A DNA stretch of 64,000 nucleotides from Planctomicrobium piriforme (GTDB taxonomy: Bacteria > Planctomycetota > Planctomycetia > Planctomycetales > Planctomycetaceae). Shown one piece after another: positions 1 through 11,334 of the stretch (its first letter is position 1; each line of letters begins with the position of its first letter). Location of the stretch: contig NZ_FOQD01000013.1 in NCBI RefSeq assembly GCF_900113665.1, positions 62,001 through 126,000 of the forward strand. Reading direction: 5' to 3'. Both the position numbers and the translations under genes were made by a program. The notes beneath the pieces are model-generated. The model had not been told where the DNA came from. It made no database searches and saw nothing but the letters and a program-made list of their open reading frames with translations.

Positions 1-744
1 AGTTTTTCCTTTTTCTCCACTGCAGAAAACGGCAATGATCGGCTCTTTGTCGGCCGACTGGCACCTCAGGACATGCGTCACCGGTTGCGGGTAATCTCCC
101 ACCATGAGCATCCCTGGACTCGGTTCTGGCGGTGCCGTTTCCGCCTTGGGACCGAAATACTTGTTGTAGAGTTCGAGGTTCTTGAGAGATGTCTCGCTCT
201 TGGACTTCACCAGTTCAGCAAGAGTCTTTTTGGGATCAATCGCTTTCGCCCGCAATCGATCGGCATGCCAACTTTTCTCGGCCTCTTTTGCTAACCGCTG
301 ATACTCCGGCAGCAACATCAAATCACAGTCGGGATGCAGAAACTTGAATCCGACCCTTCCCGTATTCGGTTCCTTCAAGTAATCAATCACGCATCCCTTC
401 ATAAACTCTGAGGATGCCTTCGCCACGGCCATCTTCAGCCCCTGTGACTCGACCACGATGGCTGTCCCAACATCCCCCTTGTCCACAAATCCGAATTGAT
501 AGTCGACGCCCGAAAAACTTCGAGATCCTTCCGCACCGACGTTCACATAAACCAACTTGGGATCGAACTCTCTGCTCCGCATCTCAGCACGAATCTGGTC
601 GGCGGCAGCAGGCGTTAATTTCACATGCTCCTTTGGGGTCGTCGCGGAATCATTTTGCCCCCAGGACGTTCCCCACAATGCTGACATCAAATACGCAACA
701 GCAGAGAGCAAAATGTCTCGCAGCCGCTTTCGAGGGACACGCAT
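1..744 (-). CDS. Secreted HesB/IscA-like domain protein (3' end outside window)
   Basis: An open frame runs from ATG at 744 to the window edge (248 codons, no stop). AGAGGTGATC lies just upstream as a ribosome binding site. Residues 9-30 look like a signal peptide ending near SWGQ. Residues about 40-140 follow the HesB/IscA fold pattern: VKLTPAAADQIRAEM, then RSFSGVDYQFGFVD, then GCVIDYL and FKFLHP. The three cysteines that hold the Fe-S cluster in IscA are not there: the first is replaced in RSFSG and no CGCG motif follows. About 100 further residues have no recognisable domain. Fe-S carrier function is therefore unlikely; an exported structural relative is inferred. The family assignment is by eye. 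Confidence 0.6.
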   Translation of the reverse strand, partial: MRVPRKRLRDILLSAVAYLMSALWGTSWGQNDSATTPKEHVKLTPAAADQIRAEMRSREFDPKLVYVNVGAEGSRSFSGVDYQFGFVDKGDVGTAIVVESQGLKMAVAKASSEFMKGCVIDYLKEPNTGRVGFKFLHPDCDLMLLPEYQRLAKEAEKSWHADRLRAKAIDPKKTLAELVKSKSETSLKNLELYNKYFGPKAETAPPEPSPGMLMVGDYPQPVTHVLRCQSADKEPIIAVFCSGEKGKT

Positions 745-945
745 ATTCAGGATCACCTCTGGAGAATGGAGCTGAGTGGCCCTCGAAAATAAGTCGTTCC
801 CAACCAACCTATGAGATGCCGAAGACGCCATCAAGTCTGAGATTCTCGACTCTCGTCCCCCGACCACTCATCTGTTGCCGCCGCAGCATCCACTCGACGA
901 ACGATCACAAACCGGCTCATTGGGCCGCTGGGCTGACTGTACAGC

Positions 946-2121
946 TCACTCCCCATCACCTTGATCCTCATCGAACAGCCGGATGTATCCGTCGTAGACA
1001 AATCGTCGATTGCGAGACTGACCAGTCGCTTCTCGCAGAATGCCATCTTCCTCCATCCGGGCGACCAGATCATTTGCTGCTGGATACGTCGTTCCGATCA
1101 GTTCTTTGACTTCGTTGACGGAAACATAGGGGTGCTCATAGAGATGTTCCAAAACACGGTGTCCGTTGCCAGCAGATCGTCCTAACCGTTCAGTGATTGT
1201 GCGGCGATGACTCTCTCGCAGATTCAAGATCCGACGAGCCGTTTCAGTCGCCTGCTGGCTGACATCGATCACACCTCGCAGAAAATACATCAGCCATTCC
1301 TCCCAGACCCCGTGGTCCCGAATCGCCTGCAAATGGTCATAGTACGCCTGTCGATGCTTCTTAAAGAAGTGCGACAAATAAAGGACTGGCTTGAGTAGCA
1401 CTTTCTGCTCACACAACAGGAACGTGATTAGTAGCCGTCCCACGCGACCGTTCCCATCGAGAAATGGATGGATCGTTTCAAACTGAGCATGCGCCAATCC
1501 GATTTTGATCAGCAGCGGAAGCCGTGCATCGGTATGCAAAAACTTCTCAAGTTGAGAAAGATGCTCAGCCACTTCATGCGGCGGCGGAGGCACAAAAGTG
1601 GCATTGTTCAAATTGCACCCGGAAGAACCAATCCAGTTTTGGCTCGTCCGGATTTCTCCCGGCGTGAGATGACTGCCGCGAGCGATGCCTTCCAGCAACT
1701 GTTTATGAATTTCACAGATTAACCGTACAGAGACGGGCAGGTCTGCCAGTCGGCTCAAACCGTAGTTCATCGCTCGAATGTACCCGACAACTTCCTCGAC
1801 GTCGTGAGGTCGATCCGGATCAAGAATTTTGGCTTCGGCCGCCAGAACATCCTGCAATGAACTCTGTGTGCCTTCAATCTGACTTGAAAGTACGGCCTCT
1901 TTGCGGACATACATGTAGACAAACAAATCCGGGTGAGGCAGCGTCTGAATCGAACCATCGAGTCGTCCCAGAGCTCGATCTGCCTGTGACAACCGGACCT
2001 GCAAATCACTATCGATCCGAATTTCCGGATCGGGCGGCAGCACCGCCGGACTGAATGCGCGATAACCCGCTGGTTGACGGATGTACCGTCCTGCTCGCTG
2101 TTCCGCACCCTGCGATGACAT
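946..2121 (-). CDS. Fic family protein (probable AMP transferase, self-inhibited class)
   Basis: 391 aa. Fic proteins transfer AMP, or other nucleotide moieties, to hydroxyl groups of target proteins. The canonical motif HPFLDGNGRVGR is at residues 218-229, including the catalytic His and the loop residues. A Fic_N region precedes it, with SSQIEGT at 79-85, matching the (S/T)xxxE(G/N) inhibitory helix motif that blocks ATP binding in class II Fic proteins. The C-terminal ~90 residues look like a winged helix (YVSVNEVKELIGTTYPAANDLV), common in Fic proteins that also bind DNA. A TATAAT box lies upstream at 2178-2183. The HesB-like gene follows 200 bp downstream on the same strand. The target is unknown. 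A second Fic gene of the same architecture is at 37234-38400. Confidence 0.9.
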   Translation of the reverse strand: MSSQGAEQRAGRYIRQPAGYRAFSPAVLPPDPEIRIDSDLQVRLSQADRALGRLDGSIQTLPHPDLFVYMYVRKEAVLSSQIEGTQSSLQDVLAAEAKILDPDRPHDVEEVVGYIRAMNYGLSRLADLPVSVRLICEIHKQLLEGIARGSHLTPGEIRTSQNWIGSSGCNLNNATFVPPPPHEVAEHLSQLEKFLHTDARLPLLIKIGLAHAQFETIHPFLDGNGRVGRLLITFLLCEQKVLLKPVLYLSHFFKKHRQAYYDHLQAIRDHGVWEEWLMYFLRGVIDVSQQATETARRILNLRESHRRTITERLGRSAGNGHRVLEHLYEHPYVSVNEVKELIGTTYPAANDLVARMEEDGILREATGQSRNRRFVYDGYIRLFDEDQGDGE

Positions 2122-2177
2122 GTATGCCCTTGCCTTTCACATGGAGATCCACGCCACCAGTATTAAAGCGTCCCTTT

Positions 2178-2207
2178 ATTATAGGAGAACATCCTGCGTG
2201 TGTGCAA
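2178..2207 (-). promoter_or_regulatory. Predicted sigma-70-type promoter of the fic gene
   Basis: On the minus strand a perfect TATAAT (2178-2183) is preceded, 18 bp away, by TTGCAC (2202-2207). It sits about 55 bp upstream of the Fic start codon at 2121. The -10 box is strong and the -35 weak. Confidence 0.5.
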
Positions 2208-2248
2208 GCGAAACCTGCACATGGCCCCGAATGAGAGCTCAGCGCAGC

Positions 2249-2278
2249 AAAAAAGCCCCGAGGTTGCCCTCGGGGCTT
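2249..2278 (-). terminator. Rho-independent terminator of ppdK
   Basis: On the minus strand, an 11-bp perfect stem (AAGCCCCGAGG / CCTCGGGGCTT, 4-nt loop) is followed by a run of six T, two of which pair in the stem. It lies 44 bp past the ppdK stop codon and before the fic promoter, so it separates the two transcripts. Confidence 0.85.
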
Positions 2279-2321
2279 CGCTTACCCCTCAACCGTAAAC
2301 CATCAACCCTCAACCATTTGC

Positions 2322-5051
<2,730 letters not shown>

Positions 5052-5306
5052 ATTTCCTTCAGATGCGACTTACGAAACCAGCACCACCGCGCAAACTCGC
5101 GATGTTAATTGTGGCGCACAATGAAAGCCGGCCAGAGAGCAAGACCTCGCGCGAAAGACGACGCAATGCGAGCGCAGACCATCAACACCGACTCGGAGTG
5201 AGTCCGCAAACTAGCAGCCCCCGACCCGACCTTCAAGCGTCGGGACGTGCATTCAACAGCCGACCGCCACACCCATCGATCTCTCGGGACGCAGCGACGA
5301 GAATGA

Positions 5307-5600
5307 CTACTCGCCAATCGTGAACGGCTTGCGCACGACCGGTCGCTCGACCATCCCTGAACGAATCAGGCTGACCGGCACGCGGCGACGGACGACTTTG
5401 CCGTCTTCCATGACGCGAATTTCCTGCAGGTTCAGGCGGAACTTGCGACGGGTAATCCCGGTCGTCTTGCGACCGTTACCGCCCAGGTACTTCGCCTTAC
5501 CGCGCTGCGAAAGGCTGTTCCCCAGCTTCGGCTTGTTTTCACCGTAGGCCTTGAACTTCTTGGCCAGCTTCAGACGCTTGTTTTTCTTCAACGTGCTCAT
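5307..5600 (-). CDS. rpmB: Large ribosomal subunit protein bL28
   Basis: 97 aa, strongly basic. The pattern GNSLSQRGKAKYLGG, then TTGITRRKFRLNLQEIRV, then VSLIRSGMV fits the bL28 core, in which an S-R-rich segment is followed by RRxFxxNLQ and a C-terminal IRSG motif. It begins with a Lys-rich extension of about 25 residues and lacks the CxxC zinc pair found in some bL28 proteins. It stands alone rather than in an rpmB-rpmG operon. The identification is by pattern; a similarly small basic ribosomal protein is the only alternative considered. Confidence 0.75.
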   Translation of the reverse strand: MSTLKKNKRLKLAKKFKAYGENKPKLGNSLSQRGKAKYLGGNGRKTTGITRRKFRLNLQEIRVMEDGKVVRRRVPVSLIRSGMVERPVVRKPFTIGE

Positions 5601-5872
5601 GGGAACAGCTCACTCCAGACAAATTCACCCGATCCAGGGGAACGCGGAAAGATACAGACTCCAACCTGGAAGATCAACCCGTGACGCTCCACGCTCGAAA
5701 ATCCGCTTCTGCCCCCTGCAACCTCTCTGCAAATCCTTAACCTCAGGCGACTTTCATCGCCAAATGAGCTGCACTTCGACAGCCAATTCTCCGCCTACTT
5801 GCGAAATCGACCGAAAACCTCGCCAATCCATCAATAAACGCCAATGCAAAACCGCCGGGCGAAATTCCGGAT

Positions 5873-6199
5873 CTATCCCTGCTCGACGTAGAACACCGCC
5901 AGCCAGACTGTCGGCTCGTCCGGTGTTGTCCACTCGACTCGATGCCGAACGTGAGCGGGGATCAGCACATGCTCTCCCCGTTTCAGCTCCACCTGCCGGT
6001 CTTCAGATTCAAAACGCAGCGTTGCCGCCCCCTGCAACACGACCACCCATTCCGCCTCTGACTGGTCATACCAGAATCCAGGCGGACTGCTTTGACCGGT
6101 CGAGACGATGCGCTCAATGCGAACGCTGCCTGCCGAGAGCAGCACGTCGAACTGTTCACTCACAAGAGTCGTCGGCAGATCAGCGAACAGGTTCGACAT
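5873..6199 (-). CDS. Small cupin-domain protein
   Basis: 108 aa from the ATG at 6199, which overlaps the end of the DUF1653 gene by 20 bp. Upstream in-frame starts exist but read through that gene. The sequence shows one cupin barrel: EWVVVLQGAATLRFE (motif 1 region) and GEHVLIPAHVRHRVEW (motif 2 region with His residues). Motif 1 has lost most of its usual histidines, so metal binding is uncertain. Small cupins of this kind are usually unassigned sugar or metabolite binders. The overlap with the upstream gene suggests co-translation. Confidence 0.8.
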   Translation of the reverse strand: MSNLFADLPTTLVSEQFDVLLSAGSVRIERIVSTGQSSPPGFWYDQSEAEWVVVLQGAATLRFESEDRQVELKRGEHVLIPAHVRHRVEWTTPDEPTVWLAVFYVEQG

Positions 6200-6419
6200 C
6201 GGCCGGTCCCACATATTGAAACCGCAGCACTGCACTCCCCTTGACTTCAACCGTCTCGTCGAACATCGACCGGGGACGAACCCATAACCCCCGTTCGCCA
6301 TAGTCCTGCTGATAGACCACAAGCGGTTCGAGAGTTTCACTATGTCGGGCGGTGCCGAGGACGATGTAGTCCCGCCCCTTGTAGTGGCGATAACGGCCGG
6401 GCGGCAGCGGTTCAGTCAT
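6180..6419 (-). CDS. DUF1653 domain protein
   Basis: 79 aa from the ATG at 6419. The sequence follows the DUF1653 consensus: PGRYRHYKGRDYIVLGTARH near the N-terminus, then SETLEPLVVYQQDYGERGLW and VRPRSMF. The family is widespread and its function is not established. A longer frame from 6494 would overlap the serine hydrolase gene and adds nothing conserved, so the shorter start is preferred. It lies 34 bp after the hydrolase and overlaps the cupin gene by 20 bp, suggesting one transcript. Confidence 0.85.
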   Translation of the reverse strand: MTEPLPPGRYRHYKGRDYIVLGTARHSETLEPLVVYQQDYGERGLWVRPRSMFDETVEVKGSAVLRFQYVGPADVEPVR

Positions 6420-6453
6420 GGCGGCAACCTGTTGCTTGTCGTTGACGGGCTTC

Positions 6454-7647
6454 TCACTTCGCGAAGATCGCCTTTTGAAATGCCGCTCGGGCATCCGATC
6501 CGTCGGAGTTCTTGTAGTTGGAACGCTGAACCATCAGGATCCAGGCCAGCTTCTTCTCCGGATCAATCCACACCTGCGTGCCATAGGCGCCGCCATGACC
6601 ATAAGTGCCCGGCGAAACCATGGCGTTTATCCCCTGCGGCTCGCGAACCACACAGGTGGCAACGCCCCATCCATTCCCCGGCGTAAAACCGGTGACGATC
6701 TCTTTGGGTGTCTGAATCGTGCGCAGCCGTTTGACGGCCTCCGGCGTCATACACTGATGACCGGCCAGCGTGCCGTCGTTCAGCAGCATCTGGCAGAAGC
6801 GGGCGTAGTCCAGTGCGGTGGAAAAGAGTCCTCCATTGGCGGCCGGAAACCGATCACGACTTGTCGGGCTCTTGTCCAGGAGCAGCAAGCGATGCTTTGT
6901 TTCCACTTCCAATTGACCGTCGTCCGTGCGTTTATAAGCCGTGACCAGGCGAGGCAATTGTTCTTCAGAGAGATAGAACGTCGTGTCGACCATGCCCAGC
7001 GGACCGAAGAACTCCTGCTGCAGGTAATCCTGAAATGGCATGCCTGTGACCAACTCGACGATGCGGCCCGCCGTGTTGATCCCTGACTGGCAGTACTCCC
7101 ATTTTGTGCCCGGCTGAAACTTGACTGGCTTCGCGACATACAGAGGAATCAACTTGTCGAGGGTCGGGATATCGATGACCTCTTCTGGCTTGTAATCGGC
7201 CATGCCGGAGGTGTGCGTCAGCAGCTGCATCAGGGTGACCTGAACCGGTTCCCCTTTTGCATTCTTCAACTGTTTGAATTCGGGAATGTATTTCTCAACC
7301 GGATCGTCGAGCTTCAACTTCCCTTCCGACTCCAGCTTGCAGACCGCAGCGCCGGTGATGGGCTTGGTCATGGACGCGATCCAGAAGATCGTGTCCGGCT
7401 GCATCGCCTGATGACGCTCGATATTGGCATTCCCGACCGTATCGAGATGGATGACTCGATCCGGCGTTGTCACCAGAGTCACCGCGCCGGCAATCTCACG
7501 CTGCTCGACCTGCTTCGCCATTTGTTCATGGACGCCTGGGATGCGGGGGCCCGGTCCACTCGGGGAGTCACCCTGGGCCAATGCCGGCACGGCGCCGAGC
7601 ATCGGCAGCAGCAACCCGAGAAGGTTTTTTTTGAAATCGAGCGACAT
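6454..7647 (-). CDS. Secreted serine hydrolase of the beta-lactamase/esterase (class C-like) family
   Basis: 397 aa with a signal peptide (residues 1-24, ending ALAQ). The penicillin-binding-protein fold is shown by SMTK at 92-95 (nucleophile Ser92 and Lys95), YCQS at 185-188 in the place of the YxN motif, and YGHGG near the C-terminus in the place of KTG. Such proteins act as esterases, carboxypeptidases or lactamases in the periplasm. The YxS and HGG variants point to an esterase rather than a true lactamase. It is the first gene of a probable hydrolase, DUF1653 and cupin unit. Confidence 0.88.
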   Translation of the reverse strand: MSLDFKKNLLGLLLPMLGAVPALAQGDSPSGPGPRIPGVHEQMAKQVEQREIAGAVTLVTTPDRVIHLDTVGNANIERHQAMQPDTIFWIASMTKPITGAAVCKLESEGKLKLDDPVEKYIPEFKQLKNAKGEPVQVTLMQLLTHTSGMADYKPEEVIDIPTLDKLIPLYVAKPVKFQPGTKWEYCQSGINTAGRIVELVTGMPFQDYLQQEFFGPLGMVDTTFYLSEEQLPRLVTAYKRTDDGQLEVETKHRLLLLDKSPTSRDRFPAANGGLFSTALDYARFCQMLLNDGTLAGHQCMTPEAVKRLRTIQTPKEIVTGFTPGNGWGVATCVVREPQGINAMVSPGTYGHGGAYGTQVWIDPEKKLAWILMVQRSNYKNSDGSDARAAFQKAIFAK

Positions 7648-7785
7648 GTCGAGCGGCTCCTGGAATGGTTTTGTTCGGGCTGGTCAATAGCGAGTCGTGC
7701 GACATTTGACCTTCGTCACGATAACACTACCCGTCCAATCCGTCGACGATTTCATGTTCAGCACGCGAAATCTCACAGGATGATT

Positions 7786-7815
7786 TTGGCAAAGATTGCC
7801 AATGCGTGATACTCT
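7786..7815 (+). promoter_or_regulatory. Promoter with overlapping palindromic operator for the parD-like gene
   Basis: TTGGCA (7786-7791) and TACTCT (7810-7815) are spaced by 18 bp, a plausible sigma-70 promoter 30 bp before the antitoxin start. TTGGCA is also one arm of the inverted repeat TTGGCA-AAGAT-TGCCAA (7786-7802), placed where a ribbon-helix-helix antitoxin could repress its own promoter. Binding is inferred. Confidence 0.45.
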
Positions 7816-7845
7816 GCTCAGGCGCAACTGAATTGAGGAGAACTC

Positions 7846-8136
7846 ATGCCGACTCGAAACGTCAATCTCACTGAACATTACGATCAGTTCATCTCCGAGC
7901 AGGTCGAGGCTGGAAAATTCCAGAACGCCAGCGAAGTCTTGCGGGCGGGCCTGCGGCTGCTGGAACAACAATCTCAAACGGAAGAGCAACAGCTTGCACT
8001 CTTGAAAAAGCTGGCACGGGAAGGTTTCGCCGCATTGGATCAAGGGGCAGGTCTTGCCATCTCCACGTCAAAAGACCTTGAAAAGACAACTGCGAGGATC
8101 GGAAAGCGAGCCGCAAAGAGAGTTTCGAAACCATGA
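7846..8136 (+). CDS. ParD-type (ribbon-helix-helix) antitoxin
   Basis: 96 aa. The N-terminus (RNVNLTEHYDQFISEQVEAG, then FQNASEVLRAGLRLLEQQ) matches the CC2985/ParD family: a DNA-binding ribbon-helix-helix followed by a toxin-binding helix. The ribosome binding site GAGGAG lies 5 nt before the ATG. In intact modules a ParE toxin follows with a 4-nt overlap. Here the overlap (ATGA at 8133-8136) is kept but the toxin frame degenerates after about 24 codons. The C-terminal tail (residues 60-96) is Lys/Ala rich and longer than needed for ParE binding. It may now act only as an autorepressor or as an antidote to a ParE encoded elsewhere. Confidence 0.82.
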   Translation: MPTRNVNLTEHYDQFISEQVEAGKFQNASEVLRAGLRLLEQQSQTEEQQLALLKKLAREGFAALDQGAGLAISTSKDLEKTTARIGKRAAKRVSKP

Positions 8137-8205
8137 GCAGATCATTGACATGCAGGTTTCTGATTCCGGCTGCTCGGCGTATGATGTTCGGTGTCATAGC
8201 CTGCC
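8133..8205 (+). pseudogene. Probable parE toxin remnant
   Basis: The frame starts at the ATG overlapping the parD stop codon. Its first residues, MSRSLTCRFLIPAARRMMFG, resemble a ParE start (a short strand, then the PAAR-type helix). Past about 24 codons the frame runs through the next gene, which starts at 8236, and loses any likeness to ParE. The likeness is short and judged by eye. Confidence 0.45.
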
Positions 8206-8235
8206 ATGAATATGGCGCAAACGGGAGTCGCTCGC

Positions 8236-9042
8236 ATGTCCTCGTCTCAACTGAATCGACTGCTGGACCGGCTCTGGACCGATTTCTCGCGTATCAATCC
8301 GCAGGCTCTGGCGATTCATTCGCTGCTGCAACAGCGTGGGGAAACGGTCATCAACGATCACATTGCATTCCGCACGTTCGACGATCCCCGCATCGGCATT
8401 GAAGTTCTCGCCAAGCCCTTTCTTGCCGATGGGTACGTTCCCAAAGAGAACTATCGTTTCGAACAGAAGAAACTCGATGCCCGGCACTATGAACATGCCG
8501 ATCCAAAGCTACCGAAGGTCTTCATCAGCGAATTGAAGGTCAAAGAGTGCAGCGCGAAGTTGCAGTCAATCGTCGCCGGGTTGCTCGATCAGATCCCCGC
8601 TGCCGCGCTGACTGATCCCGAACTGTGCATGGCGGGCCGACCCTGGAAGGTTTCCTTCGCAGATTACGAAACCCTCGCAGGCGAAAGCGAATACGCTGGC
8701 TGGATGTCGGCCTTCGGCTTCCGGGCGAACCACTTCACGGTCTTTGTGAACTATTTGCAATCGGTCGCGACTCTGGCGGACCTCAACACACTGATTAAGC
8801 AGGCCGGGTTCCCCCTGAACGCTGAAGGGGGCGAAATTAAGGGAAGTCCCGAAGTCCTGCTGGAGCAATCGTCTACGCTCGCTCCGCCCGTCGAAGTCGA
8901 CTTCACAGACGGCCCGCATGCCGTCCCCGGCTGTTATTACGAGTTTGCCCGGCGGTATGCTTTACCGGACGGAAAACTTTTCAGCGGGTTTGTCACGAAA
9001 AGTGCAGACAAGATCTTTCAAAGCACCGACCGGCGCACATGA
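8236..9042 (+). CDS. DUF1338 family protein, 2-oxoadipate dioxygenase/decarboxylase-like
   Basis: 268 aa from the ATG at 8236, chosen because GGGAG lies 8 nt upstream; the ATG at 8206 in the same frame has no such site. The DUF1338 pattern is clear: NDHIAFRTFDDPRIGIEVL near the start, GYVPKENYRFEQKKLDARH, then FRANHFTVFVN and CYYEFARRY. Characterised relatives (HglS and plant FLO7) are Fe(II) enzymes that convert 2-oxoadipate to 2-hydroxyglutarate in lysine breakdown. The two His (in NDHIAF and ANHFTV) and the Glu (in YYEFARRY) fit the metal triad. No other lysine catabolism gene is nearby, so the substrate is inferred from the family only. Confidence 0.87.
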   Translation: MSSSQLNRLLDRLWTDFSRINPQALAIHSLLQQRGETVINDHIAFRTFDDPRIGIEVLAKPFLADGYVPKENYRFEQKKLDARHYEHADPKLPKVFISELKVKECSAKLQSIVAGLLDQIPAAALTDPELCMAGRPWKVSFADYETLAGESEYAGWMSAFGFRANHFTVFVNYLQSVATLADLNTLIKQAGFPLNAEGGEIKGSPEVLLEQSSTLAPPVEVDFTDGPHAVPGCYYEFARRYALPDGKLFSGFVTKSADKIFQSTDRRT

Positions 9043-9096
9043 TGCCGCGCCGCTCGACGCACTCGAATATGCACACAGCACGGATGGACGAGAATC

Positions 9097-11127
9097 ATGG
9101 TCAAGGTGAAGGAACAGACAACCGCCGCGGATGAAAAGCGGAAGTCACGCGGCATCGGCTCATTCTTCTGGGGCGGACTGCTCGTTCTCGGCTTCCTCTT
9201 CTTTTTTCTTCCCACCATTGCCGCCAGCGTCGTTGAATCCCGAGATGGAGTCGCCTGGGCAACGGGTCTGCCGCCAGGCCGGCTGGCCATCGGTCAGGCC
9301 TCGTTCGGCTGGGGAGCCCCGGTTCTCCTGCATAATGTGCTTTTCAACGACAAAGACGGACACACGCTTGCACAAGTCGATTCCGTCACGACCCAACGGT
9401 CGTTTTGGGACTTCCTCGTCAAGCCGACGGATTCCCTGCAACTGACCCTCGATGGTCTGAAGCTGACCGTCGTCGTGAAAGAACCGCAACCGGCTGAAGG
9501 CAACTCCGCTAAAACCGATGTCCCGCAACTCGTCGAAAGCGTCCAGTCGCTTGCGCTTCCGAAACCGGAACGTCCGATGGACATCAAGATCACCAACGGC
9601 AGCATCGAGTTCCGCAATCCACAACAGGAAGTCATCGATGTCTGGACCGGCCTGGATGCCGAATACCACTTCTCAGGCGGGACGACACCGACGCAATCGT
9701 TCGCTGGCACAATCCCGGCCTCTGCTGAACGCAATACGGGTGAGCTGTCCGCGCAAGGGGAATCGCACTTCTCAACCGACAATCCCCAGCAAGAAATCGT
9801 CACGCTCAACCTCACCGCCGACCGCGTGCCACTGCTGGTCGCCAAACCGTGGCTCGACAAGTATCTGGGCCCTGAGCAGTCACTGCGTTCGGCCAGTGGA
9901 ACAGTCCAGGCCAACTTCCATCGAGATCCTGCTGCTGGCTGGCAACTCACTGCTGCCTCCAGGCTAGCCGATCCAGGCGCACCCGCTTCGGCTGTGCAAC
10001 TCAACATCGACAGCAATTACTCGAAACCGAACGACCAACTCCAGCTTCCGAAAATCGAACTCACCGCGCAGGGAACGTCACTGCGGCTGGCCGGCAATAT
10101 CAGTCAGCTCTCTGGAGCGCAGTTTGTCGACGTGCGCGGCGACATTCAGACGCCTGGCTCTCCTTTACTTGATCTGCTGCCGCCAGAACTACAGCGCGAG
10201 ATTCAGGTCACCGGGATGCGGTTCTCGGAAATCGCATTGCAAGGACCGCTCAAGCCGCCGGCCGAATCCCCTCAATCTGCCTTCACGTTCTCGGCGCTGG
10301 TCGGTTGGGACCATGCTCACGCCTACGGACTCGATTCGCAAGACGGCAAACTGCGTCTCCATTATCAGAACGGAAAACTGGTTTCAGAGCCGATGCAGTT
10401 GGCCGTCAATGGCGGTCAATTGCGGCAACTGCCGATGCTCGATCTCGCAGCGAGCCCTCCGGTGCTCTACTTCCGCGAAGGTCTGATGCTCGAAAATGTT
10501 TCGCTCAATGAAGAAGTTTGTCGCGGCTGGCTGAAGTACGTCTCACCGACGTTGGCGAACGCCACCAGTGCCGATGGCCGCTTCTCGCTCACCATGAAGG
10601 AAAGTCAATTCGTCATCGGTGCGCCCGAACGTGGGAACGTGGCTGGCACCCTGGTACTGCATGAAGGCCGCGTGCGGCCCGGCCCGCTCGCCGCCGAAAT
10701 GCTGCAGAACGTGTCCCAACTGGAAATGCTGGTGCAGCGGATCAATCTGCCGGACCTGACGCAGCAGACGATCATGGAGATCCGTGAAGAAGACGTCTCG
10801 TTCCTCCTTCGTGACGGACGGGTCTATCACGACGACTTTGCCGTCTACATTCGCAATATGCGGGTCGCGACCACCGGTTCAGTCGGTCTCGATCAGACGC
10901 TCGATCTGGCTGTCGCCATGCAGATCCCCGATCAATGGCTGCAGAACGCTGGACCAGTCCTCCAAGCACTGCGCGGCGAATCGATTCAACTCGTCGTACG
11001 CGGCTCACTGGCAAATCCCGACGTGGATGCCCGACCCGTCGCCGAATTCGGGAAACGCATCGGCGTCAAAGCAGCCGCAGGCCTGCTCGAACAAATCATT
11101 CAGCGCCGACAACAACGGGGCAAGTAG
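9097..11127 (+). CDS. Membrane-anchored AsmA-like protein
   Basis: 676 aa. A cytoplasmic Lys/Arg-rich N-terminus is followed by one membrane segment (about residues 22-45). The rest is a long, beta-rich exported region with repeated strands of the AsmA/YhdP/TamB type. Near the C-terminus, RVATTGSVGLDQTLDLAVAM and SIQLVVRGSLANPDVD resemble the AsmA C-terminal motif, in which GxxGL is followed by paired strands and a GxxxxP turn. Proteins of this type span the envelope and are linked to lipid transport to, or maintenance of, the outer membrane. Assignment to a particular family is uncertain. It follows the DUF1338 gene by 54 bp and could share its transcript. Confidence 0.65.
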   Translation: MVKVKEQTTAADEKRKSRGIGSFFWGGLLVLGFLFFFLPTIAASVVESRDGVAWATGLPPGRLAIGQASFGWGAPVLLHNVLFNDKDGHTLAQVDSVTTQRSFWDFLVKPTDSLQLTLDGLKLTVVVKEPQPAEGNSAKTDVPQLVESVQSLALPKPERPMDIKITNGSIEFRNPQQEVIDVWTGLDAEYHFSGGTTPTQSFAGTIPASAERNTGELSAQGESHFSTDNPQQEIVTLNLTADRVPLLVAKPWLDKYLGPEQSLRSASGTVQANFHRDPAAGWQLTAASRLADPGAPASAVQLNIDSNYSKPNDQLQLPKIELTAQGTSLRLAGNISQLSGAQFVDVRGDIQTPGSPLLDLLPPELQREIQVTGMRFSEIALQGPLKPPAESPQSAFTFSALVGWDHAHAYGLDSQDGKLRLHYQNGKLVSEPMQLAVNGGQLRQLPMLDLAASPPVLYFREGLMLENVSLNEEVCRGWLKYVSPTLANATSADGRFSLTMKESQFVIGAPERGNVAGTLVLHEGRVRPGPLAAEMLQNVSQLEMLVQRINLPDLTQQTIMEIREEDVSFLLRDGRVYHDDFAVYIRNMRVATTGSVGLDQTLDLAVAMQIPDQWLQNAGPVLQALRGESIQLVVRGSLANPDVDARPVAEFGKRIGVKAAAGLLEQIIQRRQQRGK

Positions 11128-11160
11128 ACTCAAGAAAGGCTTATTGTGTTCGTTCTCCCT

Positions 11161-11202
11161 CAATGGCCAATGACAAATGACCATTGACAAATGACAAATC
11201 TC
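11161..11202. repeat. Short tandem-like repeat, TGACAAATGAC type
   Basis: The 207-bp gap before yceH holds several near-copies of AATGACAAATGAC, two of them on either side of CCATTG. No gene or promoter could be recognised in it. Confidence 0.4.
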
Positions 11203-11334
11203 ACGGTTCCTTCGCAGTTGCTCCATCTCATTCGTCATGCGACTCCCCCGACAACCCTCCTTTTTTGACCCATCCCCCGGCAACTGTTACCCTCATGTCC
11301 CTGTCGCTCGTCTGTCGTCGCAAGGATTTTTGCC

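Noticed and set aside
831..956. 41-codon minus-strand frame with AAGGTG before its ATG, just after fic
   Set aside because: Too short and without recognisable features; the composition is compatible with chance.
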